A stretch of 64,000 bases of DNA from Thermopolyspora flexuosa (GTDB taxonomy: Bacteria; Actinomycetota; Actinomycetes; Streptosporangiales; Streptosporangiaceae). The first letter of the stretch is position 1; the number at the start of each line of letters is the position of its first letter. A model generated the notes under the pieces. That model was given only the letters and a program-made list of their open reading frames with translations. It did no database searches and was not told the DNA's origin. Shown piece after piece: positions 17,486-25,401 of the stretch. Made by a program: the position numbers and the translations under genes. Where the stretch lies: positions 1,736,001 through 1,800,000 of the forward strand of contig NZ_VFPQ01000001.1 in NCBI RefSeq assembly GCF_006716785.1. The letters run 5' to 3'.

Positions 17486-19092
17486 ACCAGCAGGCCCTGT
17501 CCATCATCCTGTTCCTGATCTTCGTCGCCGCAACGATCGGCATCACCTACTGGGCGAGCAAGAACACCAAGACCGCGGCGGACTTCTACGCGGGCGGCCG
17601 GTCGTTCAGCGGCGTGCAGAACGGCCTCGCCATCGGCGGTGACTACATGTCGGCCGCCTCGTTCCTCGGCATCGCCGGCATGATCGCCCTCTACGGCTAC
17701 GACGGCTTCCTCTACTCCATCGGCTTCCTCGTCGCGTGGCTGGTGGCGCTGCTGCTCGTCGCCGAGCTCATGCGTAACTCCGGCAAGTTCACCATGGCGG
17801 ACGTGCTCGCCTTCCGGATGAGCCCCCGCCCGGTGCGCACCGCCGCCGGCGTCTCCACGATCACGGTCTCGATCTTCTACCTGCTCGCCCAGATGGTCGG
17901 CGCGGGCGCCCTGGTGGGCCTGCTGCTCGGCATCGAGGGTGAGGCCGCGAAGGCCGGCACGATCGTGGTGGTCGGCCTGCTGATGATCATCTACGTGGTG
18001 TTCGGCGGCATGAAGGGCACCACCTGGGTCCAGATCGTCAAGGCCGTGCTGCTCATGGGCGGCGCGGGCCTGATCACCCTGCTGGTGCTCGGCAAGTACG
18101 GCTTCAACCTCTCCGGCCTCATGGGCACCGCCGCCGAGCAGAGCGGCAAGGCCGACGCGTTCCTGCAGCCGGGCCTGCGGTACGGCACGGAGGAGCAGGG
18201 TCTCGCGGGCAAGCTCGACCTGATCAGCCTCGGCCTGGCGCTCGTCCTCGGCACCGCCGGTCTGCCGCACATCCTCATCCGCTTCTACACCGTTCCGAAC
18301 GCCAAGGAAGCCCGCAAGTCGGTGAACTGGGGCATCGGCCTCATCGGCACCTTCTACCTGTTCACCCTCGTGCTCGGCTTCGGCGCCGCCGCCCTGGTGG
18401 GCAGCGACGCGATCCGCGAGCAGAACGCGGCCGGCAACACCGCGGCGCCGCAGCTCGCCCAGGCGGTCGGCAACATGATCTTCGGCGAGATCGGCGGCAC
18501 CGTGCTCCTCGCGGTGATCTCCGCGGTCGCGTTCGCCACCATCCTCGCCGTGGTCGCGGGCCTCACCCTCGCCTCGTCCTCCTCCTTCGCCCACGACCTG
18601 TACGCGCACGTGTTCAAGCGCGGCCAGGTCACCGAGCGCCAGGAGATGGTCGTCGCGCGGGTCGCCGCGTTCGTCATCGGCATCGTCTCGATCGGCCTCG
18701 GCATCCTCGCCCAGGGCCTGAACGTGGCGTTCCTCGTCGCCCTGGCGTTCGCGGTCGCCGCCTCCGGTAACCTCCCGGCGATCCTCTACAGCCTGTTCTG
18801 GAAGCGGTTCAACACCACGGGCGCCGTCTCGGCGATCTACGGCGGTCTCATCTCGGCCGTGGTCCTGGTGATCTTCTCGCCGGTGGGCTCCGGCAAGCCG
18901 ACCTCGCTCTTCCCGGACGCGAACTTCGCCTGGTTCCCGCTGGAGAACCCGGGCATCGTGTCCATCCCGCTCGGGTTCCTCTGCGGCTACCTCGGCACGA
19001 TCCTGAGCAAGGAGTACAACGCCCAGAAGTTCGCGGAGATCGAGGTCCGCTCCCTCACCGGCGCGGGCGCCGAGAAGGCGATCTCGCACTGA
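17482..19092 (+). CDS. actP: Cation/acetate symporter (ActP-like), copy 2
   Basis: 536 aa, about 13 transmembrane helices, of usual ActP length and lacking the large insertion of copy 1. Motifs: ADFYAGGRSFSGVQNGLAIGGDYMSAASFLG near the N-terminus, GGMKGTTWVQIVKAVLL, and GLPHILIRFYTVPNAKEARKS. Family role: sodium-coupled uptake of acetate and other short monocarboxylates. Codon usage is less extreme at some positions than copy 1, typical of a highly expressed gene. It is preceded by DUF485 and a CRP-type site; a strong hairpin follows. Confidence 0.93.
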   Translation: MNQQALSIILFLIFVAATIGITYWASKNTKTAADFYAGGRSFSGVQNGLAIGGDYMSAASFLGIAGMIALYGYDGFLYSIGFLVAWLVALLLVAELMRNSGKFTMADVLAFRMSPRPVRTAAGVSTITVSIFYLLAQMVGAGALVGLLLGIEGEAAKAGTIVVVGLLMIIYVVFGGMKGTTWVQIVKAVLLMGGAGLITLLVLGKYGFNLSGLMGTAAEQSGKADAFLQPGLRYGTEEQGLAGKLDLISLGLALVLGTAGLPHILIRFYTVPNAKEARKSVNWGIGLIGTFYLFTLVLGFGAAALVGSDAIREQNAAGNTAAPQLAQAVGNMIFGEIGGTVLLAVISAVAFATILAVVAGLTLASSSSFAHDLYAHVFKRGQVTERQEMVVARVAAFVIGIVSIGLGILAQGLNVAFLVALAFAVAASGNLPAILYSLFWKRFNTTGAVSAIYGGLISAVVLVIFSPVGSGKPTSLFPDANFAWFPLENPGIVSIPLGFLCGYLGTILSKEYNAQKFAEIEVRSLTGAGAEKAISH

Positions 19093-19172
19093 GCCTGATC
19101 CCCGCACCCCCACCCACCCTGAATGCCGCCCACCGGGCGCCCGGCGACGGGCTCCCGGTGGGCGCCGGGACC

Positions 19173-19223
19173 TCCCCCGCGGGTACGGGCGTCAGCCTCC
19201 ACGGCGCCCGTGCCCGCGGGGGA
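19173..19223. terminator. Bidirectional hairpin between actP and polX
   Basis: The arms at 19173-19191 and 19205-19223 form a 19-bp stem with a single G-U-type mismatch and a 13-nt loop (CCCGCGGGTACGGGCG pairs with CGCCCGTGCCCGCGGG). It lies between convergent genes. No U-tract, as is common for actinobacterial terminators. Confidence 0.7.
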
Positions 19224-19238
19224 TCACCTGTTCCGGGC

Positions 19239-20948
19239 TCAGGCGCCGGGGCGGCGCAGGAACGCGAGCAGCCGCTCCGGTGGCCAGCAGTTGATCACAT
19301 CGTCCGGGGTGAGCCCGGCACGCCGGGCGATGCCGACGCCGAACCGCTGGAAGGCCAGGTGCGGTACGGCGTGCGCGTCGCTGTCGATCGCGAACTTCAC
19401 GCCGTGCCGCCGCGCCAGCCGTACCAGGTCGGACGGCAGGTCGGCGCGGTCCGGGTAGGAGTCGATCTCCATCGCCGTCCCGGTGCGGGCGGCGGCCCGG
19501 AACACCGCGTCCCAGTCGGCCTCGACCGGCGGGCGTTTGCCGATCTTCCGGGTCGTGGGGTGCCCGATGACGTGCACCTCGGGGTTCTCACACGCGGCGA
19601 TGAGCCGCCGGGTCATCTCCGCGGGGGACTGGGTGAAATGCGAGTGCACCGACGCCACGCAGACGTCGAAGCCGGCGAGGATCTCCGCCGGCCAGTCCAC
19701 CGAGCCGTCCGGCCCGATGTTGAGCTCGGTGCCGTGCAGCAGCCGCATGCCGGGACGGGCCGCCTGCAGCCGGCGCAGCCGTTCCCGCTGGGCCAGCGCC
19801 TTCTCCAGGGTCATGCGCTGCATCACCAGGTCGGGCGCGTGGTCGGTCACCGCGTAGTAGGCGTGGCCGCGCCGGGCCGCCGCGGCCACCATCTCCTCCA
19901 GGGACGCGACCCCGTCGGTGAGGTCGGTGTGGGTGTGCAGGTCGCCGCGCAGGTCCTCGAGGGTCACCAGGCGGGGGAGCCCGCCGCGCAGCGCCGCCTC
20001 GACCTCCCCGGCGTCCTCCCGCAGCTCGGGCGGCACCCAGGGCATGCCGAGCGCCGCGTACACCTCCTCCTCGGTCGCGGCCGCGAGCGGCCGCCCGCCG
20101 TCGTACAGGCCCTGGCCGGTGAGCGTCCACCCGCGCTCGGCGGCGAGGGCGCGCAGCCGCGCAAGGTGCGCGGCCGACCCGGTCGCCGCGAGCAGGGCGG
20201 CGCCCCACGACTCCTCCGGCACCACCCGCAGCCGCACCCGGGGCCCGTCCGCGGCCCGCGCCGACGCCGTGCCCGGCTCCTCCTCGGCGACCTCGGCGAG
20301 GTACGGCAGGCCGCGCAGCACGGCGACGAGCGCGGCCGGGTCGGCGGCGGTGGCGAGCAGCTCGACCTCGGCGATCGTCTCCGCGCCGCGGCGCAGCGCC
20401 CCGGCCACGGCGACCCGTCCGGCGCCCGGGGCCTCGCGCAGCGCCGCGGCCACCCGGTCGGCGAGGCCGGTGGCGACGCCCAGGTGCACCTGCGAGCCCG
20501 CCTCGAGCAGGTGTTCCACGCCGGCGAGCAGGTTCGCCAGCGTCTTCGGGCCGAAGCCCTTGCGGCCGGTGAGCCGCCCGGCGCGGATCGCCTCGGCGAG
20601 CGCCTCGGGCGAGTCGATGCCGTACTCGTGGAAGAGCACCAGCGCGGTCTTCGGGCCGAGCGAGGGCACCCGCACGAGCCGCCGCACCCCCTCGGGCACA
20701 CGTGCGCGCAGCTCGTCGAGCTGGCGGAAGCCGCCCCGCCGCAGGAACTCCTCCACCTTGCGGGCGATCGCCTCGCCGACGCCGGGCACGGCGCGCACGT
20801 TCTCCGGGGTGACCTCCTCCGGGTGGCCGGCGATCGCCTTCGCCGCCCGCTGGTAGCTCCGCACCCGGAAGGCGTCGCCGCCGTCGAGCGCGAACAGCTC
20901 CGCGTACTCCTGCAGCGCCGCGGCGACGGCGTCATTCGCCCTGCTCAT
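19239..20948 (-). CDS. polX: PolX-family PHP phosphoesterase with degenerate polymerase domain
   Basis: 569 aa from ATG 20948. The order is helix-hairpin-helix region (NVRAVPGVGEAIARKV; SLGPKTALVLF), pol beta-like palm, and a C-terminal PHP domain. PHP metal ligands look intact: GDLHTHTDLTDG, VTDHAPD, HGTELNI, SVHSHF, GHPTTRKIG and IDSDAHAV. In the palm domain the usual catalytic Asp pair in G(S/A)LRRxxETxxDID is replaced by E-V-E (residues 194-196), and the third Asp expected before LRVVP is Arg239. So 3'-5' exonuclease or AP-site phosphodiesterase activity is plausible, but template-directed polymerisation is doubtful. It is divergent from the SpoIIE-domain gene. Confidence 0.93.
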   Translation of the reverse strand: MSRANDAVAAALQEYAELFALDGGDAFRVRSYQRAAKAIAGHPEEVTPENVRAVPGVGEAIARKVEEFLRRGGFRQLDELRARVPEGVRRLVRVPSLGPKTALVLFHEYGIDSPEALAEAIRAGRLTGRKGFGPKTLANLLAGVEHLLEAGSQVHLGVATGLADRVAAALREAPGAGRVAVAGALRRGAETIAEVELLATAADPAALVAVLRGLPYLAEVAEEEPGTASARAADGPRVRLRVVPEESWGAALLAATGSAAHLARLRALAAERGWTLTGQGLYDGGRPLAAATEEEVYAALGMPWVPPELREDAGEVEAALRGGLPRLVTLEDLRGDLHTHTDLTDGVASLEEMVAAAARRGHAYYAVTDHAPDLVMQRMTLEKALAQRERLRRLQAARPGMRLLHGTELNIGPDGSVDWPAEILAGFDVCVASVHSHFTQSPAEMTRRLIAACENPEVHVIGHPTTRKIGKRPPVEADWDAVFRAAARTGTAMEIDSYPDRADLPSDLVRLARRHGVKFAIDSDAHAVPHLAFQRFGVGIARRAGLTPDDVINCWPPERLLAFLRRPGA

Positions 20949-21038
20949 GGCCAAAGGGTACGTCCTGGGGCGCTTCGGTTAGAGTACATATCAACTGACC
21001 TGCGGTGACGGTGAAGGACGAGGACGGCGAAGGCGGCG

Positions 21039-23132
21039 GTGGAGCACCAGATCGACACCCGTTCGGGCGACGCCCTGTTCCGGCTGGCGTTCGCCCAGTC
21101 GCCGTTCGCCCTGGCGGTCCATGACAAGGACATGATCTGCCGGCGGATCAGCGACCACATGGCCCGCCTCTTCAACATCACGCCCGAGGACCTCATCGGC
21201 CGCAGGCTCACCGACGTGCTCAAGGGGCCCCAGTACGACGCGATGGAGCGGCGGGCCCGCCAGGTGCTCGCCACCGGCGAGGCCCAGGTGCTGCACACCT
21301 TCCGCCGGGTGCCGGGGGAGACCCGGGAGCACGCCTGGACCGTCTACGTCACGCCGCTCAAGGACGACGACGGGCAGGTGATCGGGGTCCAGGTCGGCGC
21401 GCTCGACTTCACCGAGCAGTACTGGACCCGGCAGCGGCTGCTGCTGCTCAACGAGGCGAGCACGAGCATCGGCACCACCCTCGACGTGACCCGTACCGTC
21501 CGCGAGCTGACCGACCTCGTCGTGCCGCGGTTCGCCGACTTCGCCGGCGTGGACCTGCTCGACTCGGTGCTGCGCGGCGACGAGCCCGGCCCCGGGGCGT
21601 TCCCCAGCCGGGTGCCGCTGCGCCGGGTCGCCCACCGCTCGATCCGCGAGGCGGTGCCCGAGGCCGCGGCCGAGCTGGGGGAGATCGTCTCGTACCCGGA
21701 CTACTCCCCGCCGGCCCGCGCGCTCGCCGCCGGGGTGCCGATCCTCACCGGCCACGACGACCCCGACTTCCAGCGCTGGATCGCCGCCGACCCGATGCGG
21801 GCCGCCCGGGTGCGCGACTACGGGTTCTACTCGGTGATGGTCGTGCCGATGCGCGCCCGCGGCGTCACCCTCGGCCTGGTGATCTTCGCCCGGCTCACCC
21901 ACCCCGAGCCGTTCACCAGCGACGACCTGTTCCTCGCCGAGGAGCTCACCTCGCGCGCCGCCTACGCCGTCGACAACGCCCGCCGGTACAGCCGGGAGCG
22001 GGCCACCGCCGTGGCGCTGCAGCGCAGCCTGCTGCCGCAGCGGCTGCCCGAGCAGTCGGCGGTGGAGGTCGCCACCCGCTACCTGCCCACGGGCAGCCAC
22101 GCGGGCGTCGGCGGCGACTGGTTCGACGTCATCCCGCTGTCCGGCGCCCGGGTCGCGCTCGTCGTCGGCGACGTGGTCGGCCACGGCCTGCGCGCCTCGG
22201 CCACGATGGGCCGGCTGCGCACCGCCGTACGCACCCTCGCCGACGTCGATCTGCCCCCGGACGAGCTGCTCACCCGGCTCGACGACCTGGTGGCCCGGCT
22301 GTCCGCGGAGGGCTCGTCGGCCGACCGCGACGAGGTCGGCGTCGACCTCGGCGCGAGCTGCGTGTACGCGGTGTACGACCCGATCGCCCGCACCGTGACG
22401 CTGGCGCGGGCCGGCCACCCGGTGCCCGCGGTGGTCACCCCGGACGGCAAGGCGTACTTCCCGGAGGTGCCCGCCGGGCCGCCGCTCGGCCTGGGCGGCC
22501 TGCCGTTCGAGTCGACCGAGATCCAGCTGCCCGAGGGCAGCCTGATCGTCCTCTACACCGACGGGCTCATCGAGTCCCGCACCGACGACATCGAGGCCGG
22601 TCAGGAACGGCTGCGCCGGGTGATCGCGGACGCCGACCCCTCGCCGGAGGTCACCGCGGACGACGTGCTCGCCGCGCTGCTGCCGGACCACCCCACCGAC
22701 GACGTGGCCCTGCTCATCGCCCGCACCCGGCGGCTCGACCGGGTCGCCACCTGGGACATCGACGCCGACCCGGCGATGGTCGCCACCGCCCGCAAGCTCG
22801 CGGTCGAGCAGGTCGAGGAGTGGGGGCTGGGCGAGGCCGCCTGCATCACCGAGCTCGTGGTGAGCGAGCTGATCACCAACGCGATCCGGCACGCGGCCCC
22901 GCCGATCCGGCTGCGGCTCATCTACGACCGCACGCTGATCTGCGAGGTCGCCGACTCCAGCAACACCGCGCCGCACCTGCGCCGCGCCCGGGCCATGGAC
23001 GAGGGCGGCCGCGGGCTGCTGCTCGTCGCCCAGCTCGCCGACCGCTGGGGCACCCGGCACACCCCCACCGGGAAGATCATCTGGGCCGAGCAGGTCGTCC
23101 CGGCCTCGGTGCCCCACCGGGTCCCCGCCTGA
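21039..23132 (+). CDS. PAS-GAF-SpoIIE phosphatase-HATPase signalling protein
   Basis: 697 aa with four domains: PAS (about 10-130, containing FNITPEDLIGRRLTDVL), GAF (about 140-320), a PP2C/SpoIIE-type Ser/Thr phosphatase (about 330-560; GGDWFDVIPL, GDVVGHGLRASATM, LYTDGLIESR and DDVALLIART carry the metal-binding Asp residues), and a C-terminal anti-sigma-factor-like HATPase (about 570-690; VVSELITNAIRHA, DEGGRGLLLV). Such actinobacterial proteins control partner-switching of anti-sigma-factor antagonists. The kinase-like and phosphatase domains are fused, so one protein may both sequester and release. GTG 21039; upstream TAGAGT at 20980-20985 is a possible -10 element. Confidence 0.93.
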   Translation: MEHQIDTRSGDALFRLAFAQSPFALAVHDKDMICRRISDHMARLFNITPEDLIGRRLTDVLKGPQYDAMERRARQVLATGEAQVLHTFRRVPGETREHAWTVYVTPLKDDDGQVIGVQVGALDFTEQYWTRQRLLLLNEASTSIGTTLDVTRTVRELTDLVVPRFADFAGVDLLDSVLRGDEPGPGAFPSRVPLRRVAHRSIREAVPEAAAELGEIVSYPDYSPPARALAAGVPILTGHDDPDFQRWIAADPMRAARVRDYGFYSVMVVPMRARGVTLGLVIFARLTHPEPFTSDDLFLAEELTSRAAYAVDNARRYSRERATAVALQRSLLPQRLPEQSAVEVATRYLPTGSHAGVGGDWFDVIPLSGARVALVVGDVVGHGLRASATMGRLRTAVRTLADVDLPPDELLTRLDDLVARLSAEGSSADRDEVGVDLGASCVYAVYDPIARTVTLARAGHPVPAVVTPDGKAYFPEVPAGPPLGLGGLPFESTEIQLPEGSLIVLYTDGLIESRTDDIEAGQERLRRVIADADPSPEVTADDVLAALLPDHPTDDVALLIARTRRLDRVATWDIDADPAMVATARKLAVEQVEEWGLGEAACITELVVSELITNAIRHAAPPIRLRLIYDRTLICEVADSSNTAPHLRRARAMDEGGRGLLLVAQLADRWGTRHTPTGKIIWAEQVVPASVPHRVPA

Positions 23133-23164
23133 GCGGGCACGGACTCCGCCGCGACGTGGGACGG

Positions 23165-23198
23165 TTGCCGGTGAGGATTCTGGACAGTTAATATCCAG
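23165..23198 (+). promoter_or_regulatory. rrf2 promoter overlapped by its operator
   Basis: TTGCCG (23165-23170), an 18-nt spacer, and TAATAT (23189-23194). The inverted repeat CTGGACAGTTAATATCCAG (23180-23198) covers the -10 box. Transcription would start near the GTG at 23202, so the mRNA is probably leaderless. A second copy of the same CTGGA-N9-TCCAG element sits at 23721-23739. Confidence 0.65.
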
Positions 23199-23201
23199 AT
23201 C

Positions 23202-23669
23202 GTGCGGATGAGTGAGGGCGTCGAGTGGGCGCTGCACACGTGTGTGAACCTCGCCTGGGTCGGGCGGCCGGTGGGCTCGGCCCGGCTGGCGGCCTTCTAC
23301 GGCCTCCCTCCCGCCTACCTGAACAAGCGGCTGCAGAACCTCGTCCGGGCCGGAATCCTCACCTCCGTGCCCGGGCCGAAGGGCGGGTTCGCGCTGGCGC
23401 GCGACCCGGCGTCGATCAGCCTGCTCGACGTGGTCACCGCGATCGAGGGACCCGATCCCGCGTTCCGCTGCACCGGCATCCTCGGCGACAGCCCGTGGGG
23501 GGACAAGACCGCCGACCACCCGTCCACCTGCGTCATCGCCGCGGCCATGCGCCGGGCGGAGCTCGCCTGGCGCAGGGAGCTGGCCGGGCAGACCATCGCC
23601 GACGTCTGCGCCACCGTGGAACGGCGGGCGCCGGGGGAGCCCGAGCGCACGCGCCGCTGGTTCGGCTGA
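23202..23669 (+). CDS. Rrf2-family transcriptional repressor
   Basis: 155 aa from GTG 23202 (ATG 23208 is the alternative). N-terminal winged helix-turn-helix: a GVEWALHTCVNLAW helix, LAAFYGLPPAYLNKRLQNLVRAGIL recognition region, then the wing SVPGPKGGFALARDP, typical of Rrf2. Cys residues at about 90, 107 and in ADVCATV are spaced differently from the Cys cluster of FeS-binding IscR/NsrR, so ligand type is unclear. An operator over its own promoter and another at the start of the adjacent MFS gene suggest it represses itself and the exporter, released by a toxic or redox-active compound. Confidence 0.9.
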   Translation: MRMSEGVEWALHTCVNLAWVGRPVGSARLAAFYGLPPAYLNKRLQNLVRAGILTSVPGPKGGFALARDPASISLLDVVTAIEGPDPAFRCTGILGDSPWGDKTADHPSTCVIAAAMRRAELAWRRELAGQTIADVCATVERRAPGEPERTRRWFG

Positions 23670-23687
23670 GACCGCACCTGTCGACCC

Positions 23688-23709
23688 GGCCCCTCCGGGG
23701 CCCTTTTTT
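23688..23709 (+). terminator. Intrinsic terminator between rrf2 and MFS gene
   Basis: GGCCCC (23688-23693), loop TCC, GGGGCC (23697-23702), then C and six T residues (23704-23709). This is a classical rho-independent terminator, uncommon in such GC-rich genomes. It ends one base before the SD of the MFS gene. Confidence 0.7.
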
Positions 23710-23720
23710 CGGAGGAGATC

Positions 23721-23739
23721 CTGGATGTTAGATATCCAG
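23721..23739. promoter_or_regulatory. Second Rrf2 operator overlapping the MFS start codon
   Basis: CTGGATGTTAGATATCCAG: the same CTGGA-N9-TCCAG inverted repeat, with the spacer TTARATA core conserved, as at the rrf2 promoter. The ATG of the MFS gene (23725) lies inside it and the SD GGAGGAG (23711-23717) directly precedes it. Confidence 0.65.
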
Positions 23740-24954
23740 AATAGGACCGCAGCCGGATCCACGGCGCGGGGATGGTCCGCCGTCTGCGCCGTCGCGCTGG
23801 GCATCTTCGCCCTCATGACCTCCGAGCTGCTCCCCGTCGGCCTGCTCACCCCCGTCGCCGCGGAGCTGGCGGTGTCCGAGGGCACCGCGGGGCTGATGGT
23901 GACCACGCCGGGGCTGGTGGCCGCGGTGGCCGCGCCGGTGCTGACCATCGTCGCCGGGCGGCTGGACCGCAAGGTCATGCTCGCAGGGCTGATCGGCCTC
24001 ATGGCGCTGGCCAACCTCGCCTGCGCCGTCGCGCCCGCCTTCGCCGTCGTCCTCGCCGCCCGGCTCACCGTCGGCGTCAGCGTCGGCGGCTTCTGGGCGA
24101 TCGCCGGCGGGCTCGCCCCGCGCCTGGTGCCCGAGCGGCACGTCGGCCGCGCCACCGCGGTCATCTTCGGCGGCGTGTCCACCGCCTCGGTCATCGGCGT
24201 GCCCGCCGGAACCCTCGCCGGGCAGGCCGGCGGCTGGCGGCTCGGGTTCGCGCTCGTCGGGCTCCTCGGGCTGGTGGCGCTCGGGTTCCTGCTCCTGCTC
24301 GTGCCCGCGCTGCCCGCCACGCGGACGGTCTCGTTCGCCCAGGTGCCCGGCGTGTGGCGGACCCCCGCCGTGCGCGCCGGGATCGCGCTCACCTTCCTGC
24401 TGATCACCGGGCACTTCGCCGCGTACACCTACCTCCGGCCGATCGCCCACGAGATCGCGGGGATCCGGCCGGACGTGATCGGCCTGCTGCTGCTCGGCTA
24501 CGGCGTCGCCGGCGTGGCGGGCAACTTCGTCGCGGGCGGCCAGGTGGCCCGCCGTACCCGCGGCACGCTGCTCGTCATCGGCGCGGCGCTCACCGCCGTC
24601 ACCGGCCTGCTCGCCGTGGCCGGCGCGGGCCCGGCCACGGGGACGGCGGCGGTCGTCGCGTGGGGCCTCGCCTACGGCGGCGTCTCGGTGAGCCTGCAGA
24701 CGTGGATGCTCAAGGCGGCTCCCGCCGCGGCCGAGGCCGCCACCTCGCTCTTCGTCGCCGCGTTCAACCTGTCGATCGCGCTCGGGGCGCTGCTCGGCGG
24801 CCTCGCGGTGGACGGGTACGGCACGGCCGCCGCGCTCTGGCTCGCCGCCGCGCTGCTGCTGCCATCCACCCTCGTCGTCCTGGTCACCCGTCCCGATCCG
24901 GCCACCCGCCCGCGCGCGGGCCGCCGGCTCGAACCGAACCTCCGGGAGGAGTAA
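23725..24954 (+). CDS. MFS efflux transporter (DHA1 type)
   Basis: 409 aa with 12 predicted transmembrane helices. Motif A appears as AGRLDRKVML after helix 2, and a GxxxGxxxGPxxGG-like helix-5 motif appears in GGVSTASVIGVPAGTLAGQAGG. N-terminal FALMTSELLPVGLL is typical of the arabinose-efflux/chloramphenicol-resistance-type DHA1 group. Likely exports a small toxic molecule. Its start codon sits within an Rrf2 operator, and RidA follows 5 bp after the stop, so the pair forms a stress-response unit. Confidence 0.92.
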   Translation: MLDIQNRTAAGSTARGWSAVCAVALGIFALMTSELLPVGLLTPVAAELAVSEGTAGLMVTTPGLVAAVAAPVLTIVAGRLDRKVMLAGLIGLMALANLACAVAPAFAVVLAARLTVGVSVGGFWAIAGGLAPRLVPERHVGRATAVIFGGVSTASVIGVPAGTLAGQAGGWRLGFALVGLLGLVALGFLLLLVPALPATRTVSFAQVPGVWRTPAVRAGIALTFLLITGHFAAYTYLRPIAHEIAGIRPDVIGLLLLGYGVAGVAGNFVAGGQVARRTRGTLLVIGAALTAVTGLLAVAGAGPATGTAAVVAWGLAYGGVSVSLQTWMLKAAPAAAEAATSLFVAAFNLSIALGALLGGLAVDGYGTAAALWLAAALLLPSTLVVLVTRPDPATRPRAGRRLEPNLREE

Positions 24955-24959
24955 CGATC

Positions 24960-25358
24960 ATGTCCTTCACCATCACGAACCCGCCCGCGCTGCACGACCC
25001 GGTCCCGTTCGGCTACAGCCACCTCGCCACGGTGACCTCCGGGCGGCTGGTCCTGGTCGCCGGGCAGTACGCCTCCGACGAGCACGGGCAGGTGGTGTCC
25101 CCGGACTTCGCCGTGCAGGTGGACCGGTCCCTGGCGAACCTCGGCACGGCGCTGCGGGCCGCCGGAATGGACTACCCCGACGTCGTGCAGGTCCGGACCT
25201 TCGTCGTGGACCACGGTCCGGAGCGGCTCGCCGTGATCGCCGAGGCGGTCCGCCGGATCTGGGGCGACCGGCCGCCCACGCAGACGCTGATCGGCGTGGC
25301 GGCGCTGGCCCTGCCCGGCATGCTGTTCGAGATCGACGCCGTCGCGGTCCGCCCGTGA
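24960..25358 (+). CDS. RidA/YjgF family protein
   Basis: 132 aa; ATG 24960 with GGGAGGAG about 8 nt upstream. Family features: N-terminal NPPALHDPVPFGYSH, a VAGQYASDEHGQVV strand-loop, QVDRSLANLGTALRAAG helix, and LIGVAALALPGMLFEIDAVA at the C-terminus. The conserved Arg that binds the carboxylate in true RidA enamine deaminases normally lies in a V(R/K)xxVFxxD context; here VRTFVVD is present, but the PxR(S/T) segment is replaced by PPTQTLIG. It is thus probably a YjgF-like relative and not classical RidA. It is co-transcribed with the MFS gene. Confidence 0.85.
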   Translation: MSFTITNPPALHDPVPFGYSHLATVTSGRLVLVAGQYASDEHGQVVSPDFAVQVDRSLANLGTALRAAGMDYPDVVQVRTFVVDHGPERLAVIAEAVRRIWGDRPPTQTLIGVAALALPGMLFEIDAVAVRP

Positions 25359-25364
25359 CGGTAC

Positions 25365-25394
25365 GGCGCGCCCCGGCGGCCTGCCGGGCGCGCG
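25365..25394. terminator. Hairpin between ridA-like gene and ROK kinase
   Basis: GGCGCGCC(C)CGGC at 25365-25377 pairs with GCCGGGCGCGCC at 25383-25394 with one bulged base and a 5-nt loop, between two convergent genes. Confidence 0.65.
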
Positions 25395-25401
25395 CCACCG
25401 G

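Noticed and set aside
20954-20954. TTG start of polX two codons upstream
   Set aside because: ATG 20948 is a stronger start codon and adds no loss of conserved sequence.
20991-24428. Minus-strand 1145-aa reading frame
   Set aside because: Antisense to the SpoIIE, Rrf2 and MFS genes, with no domain and repetitive Arg/Gly/Val content.
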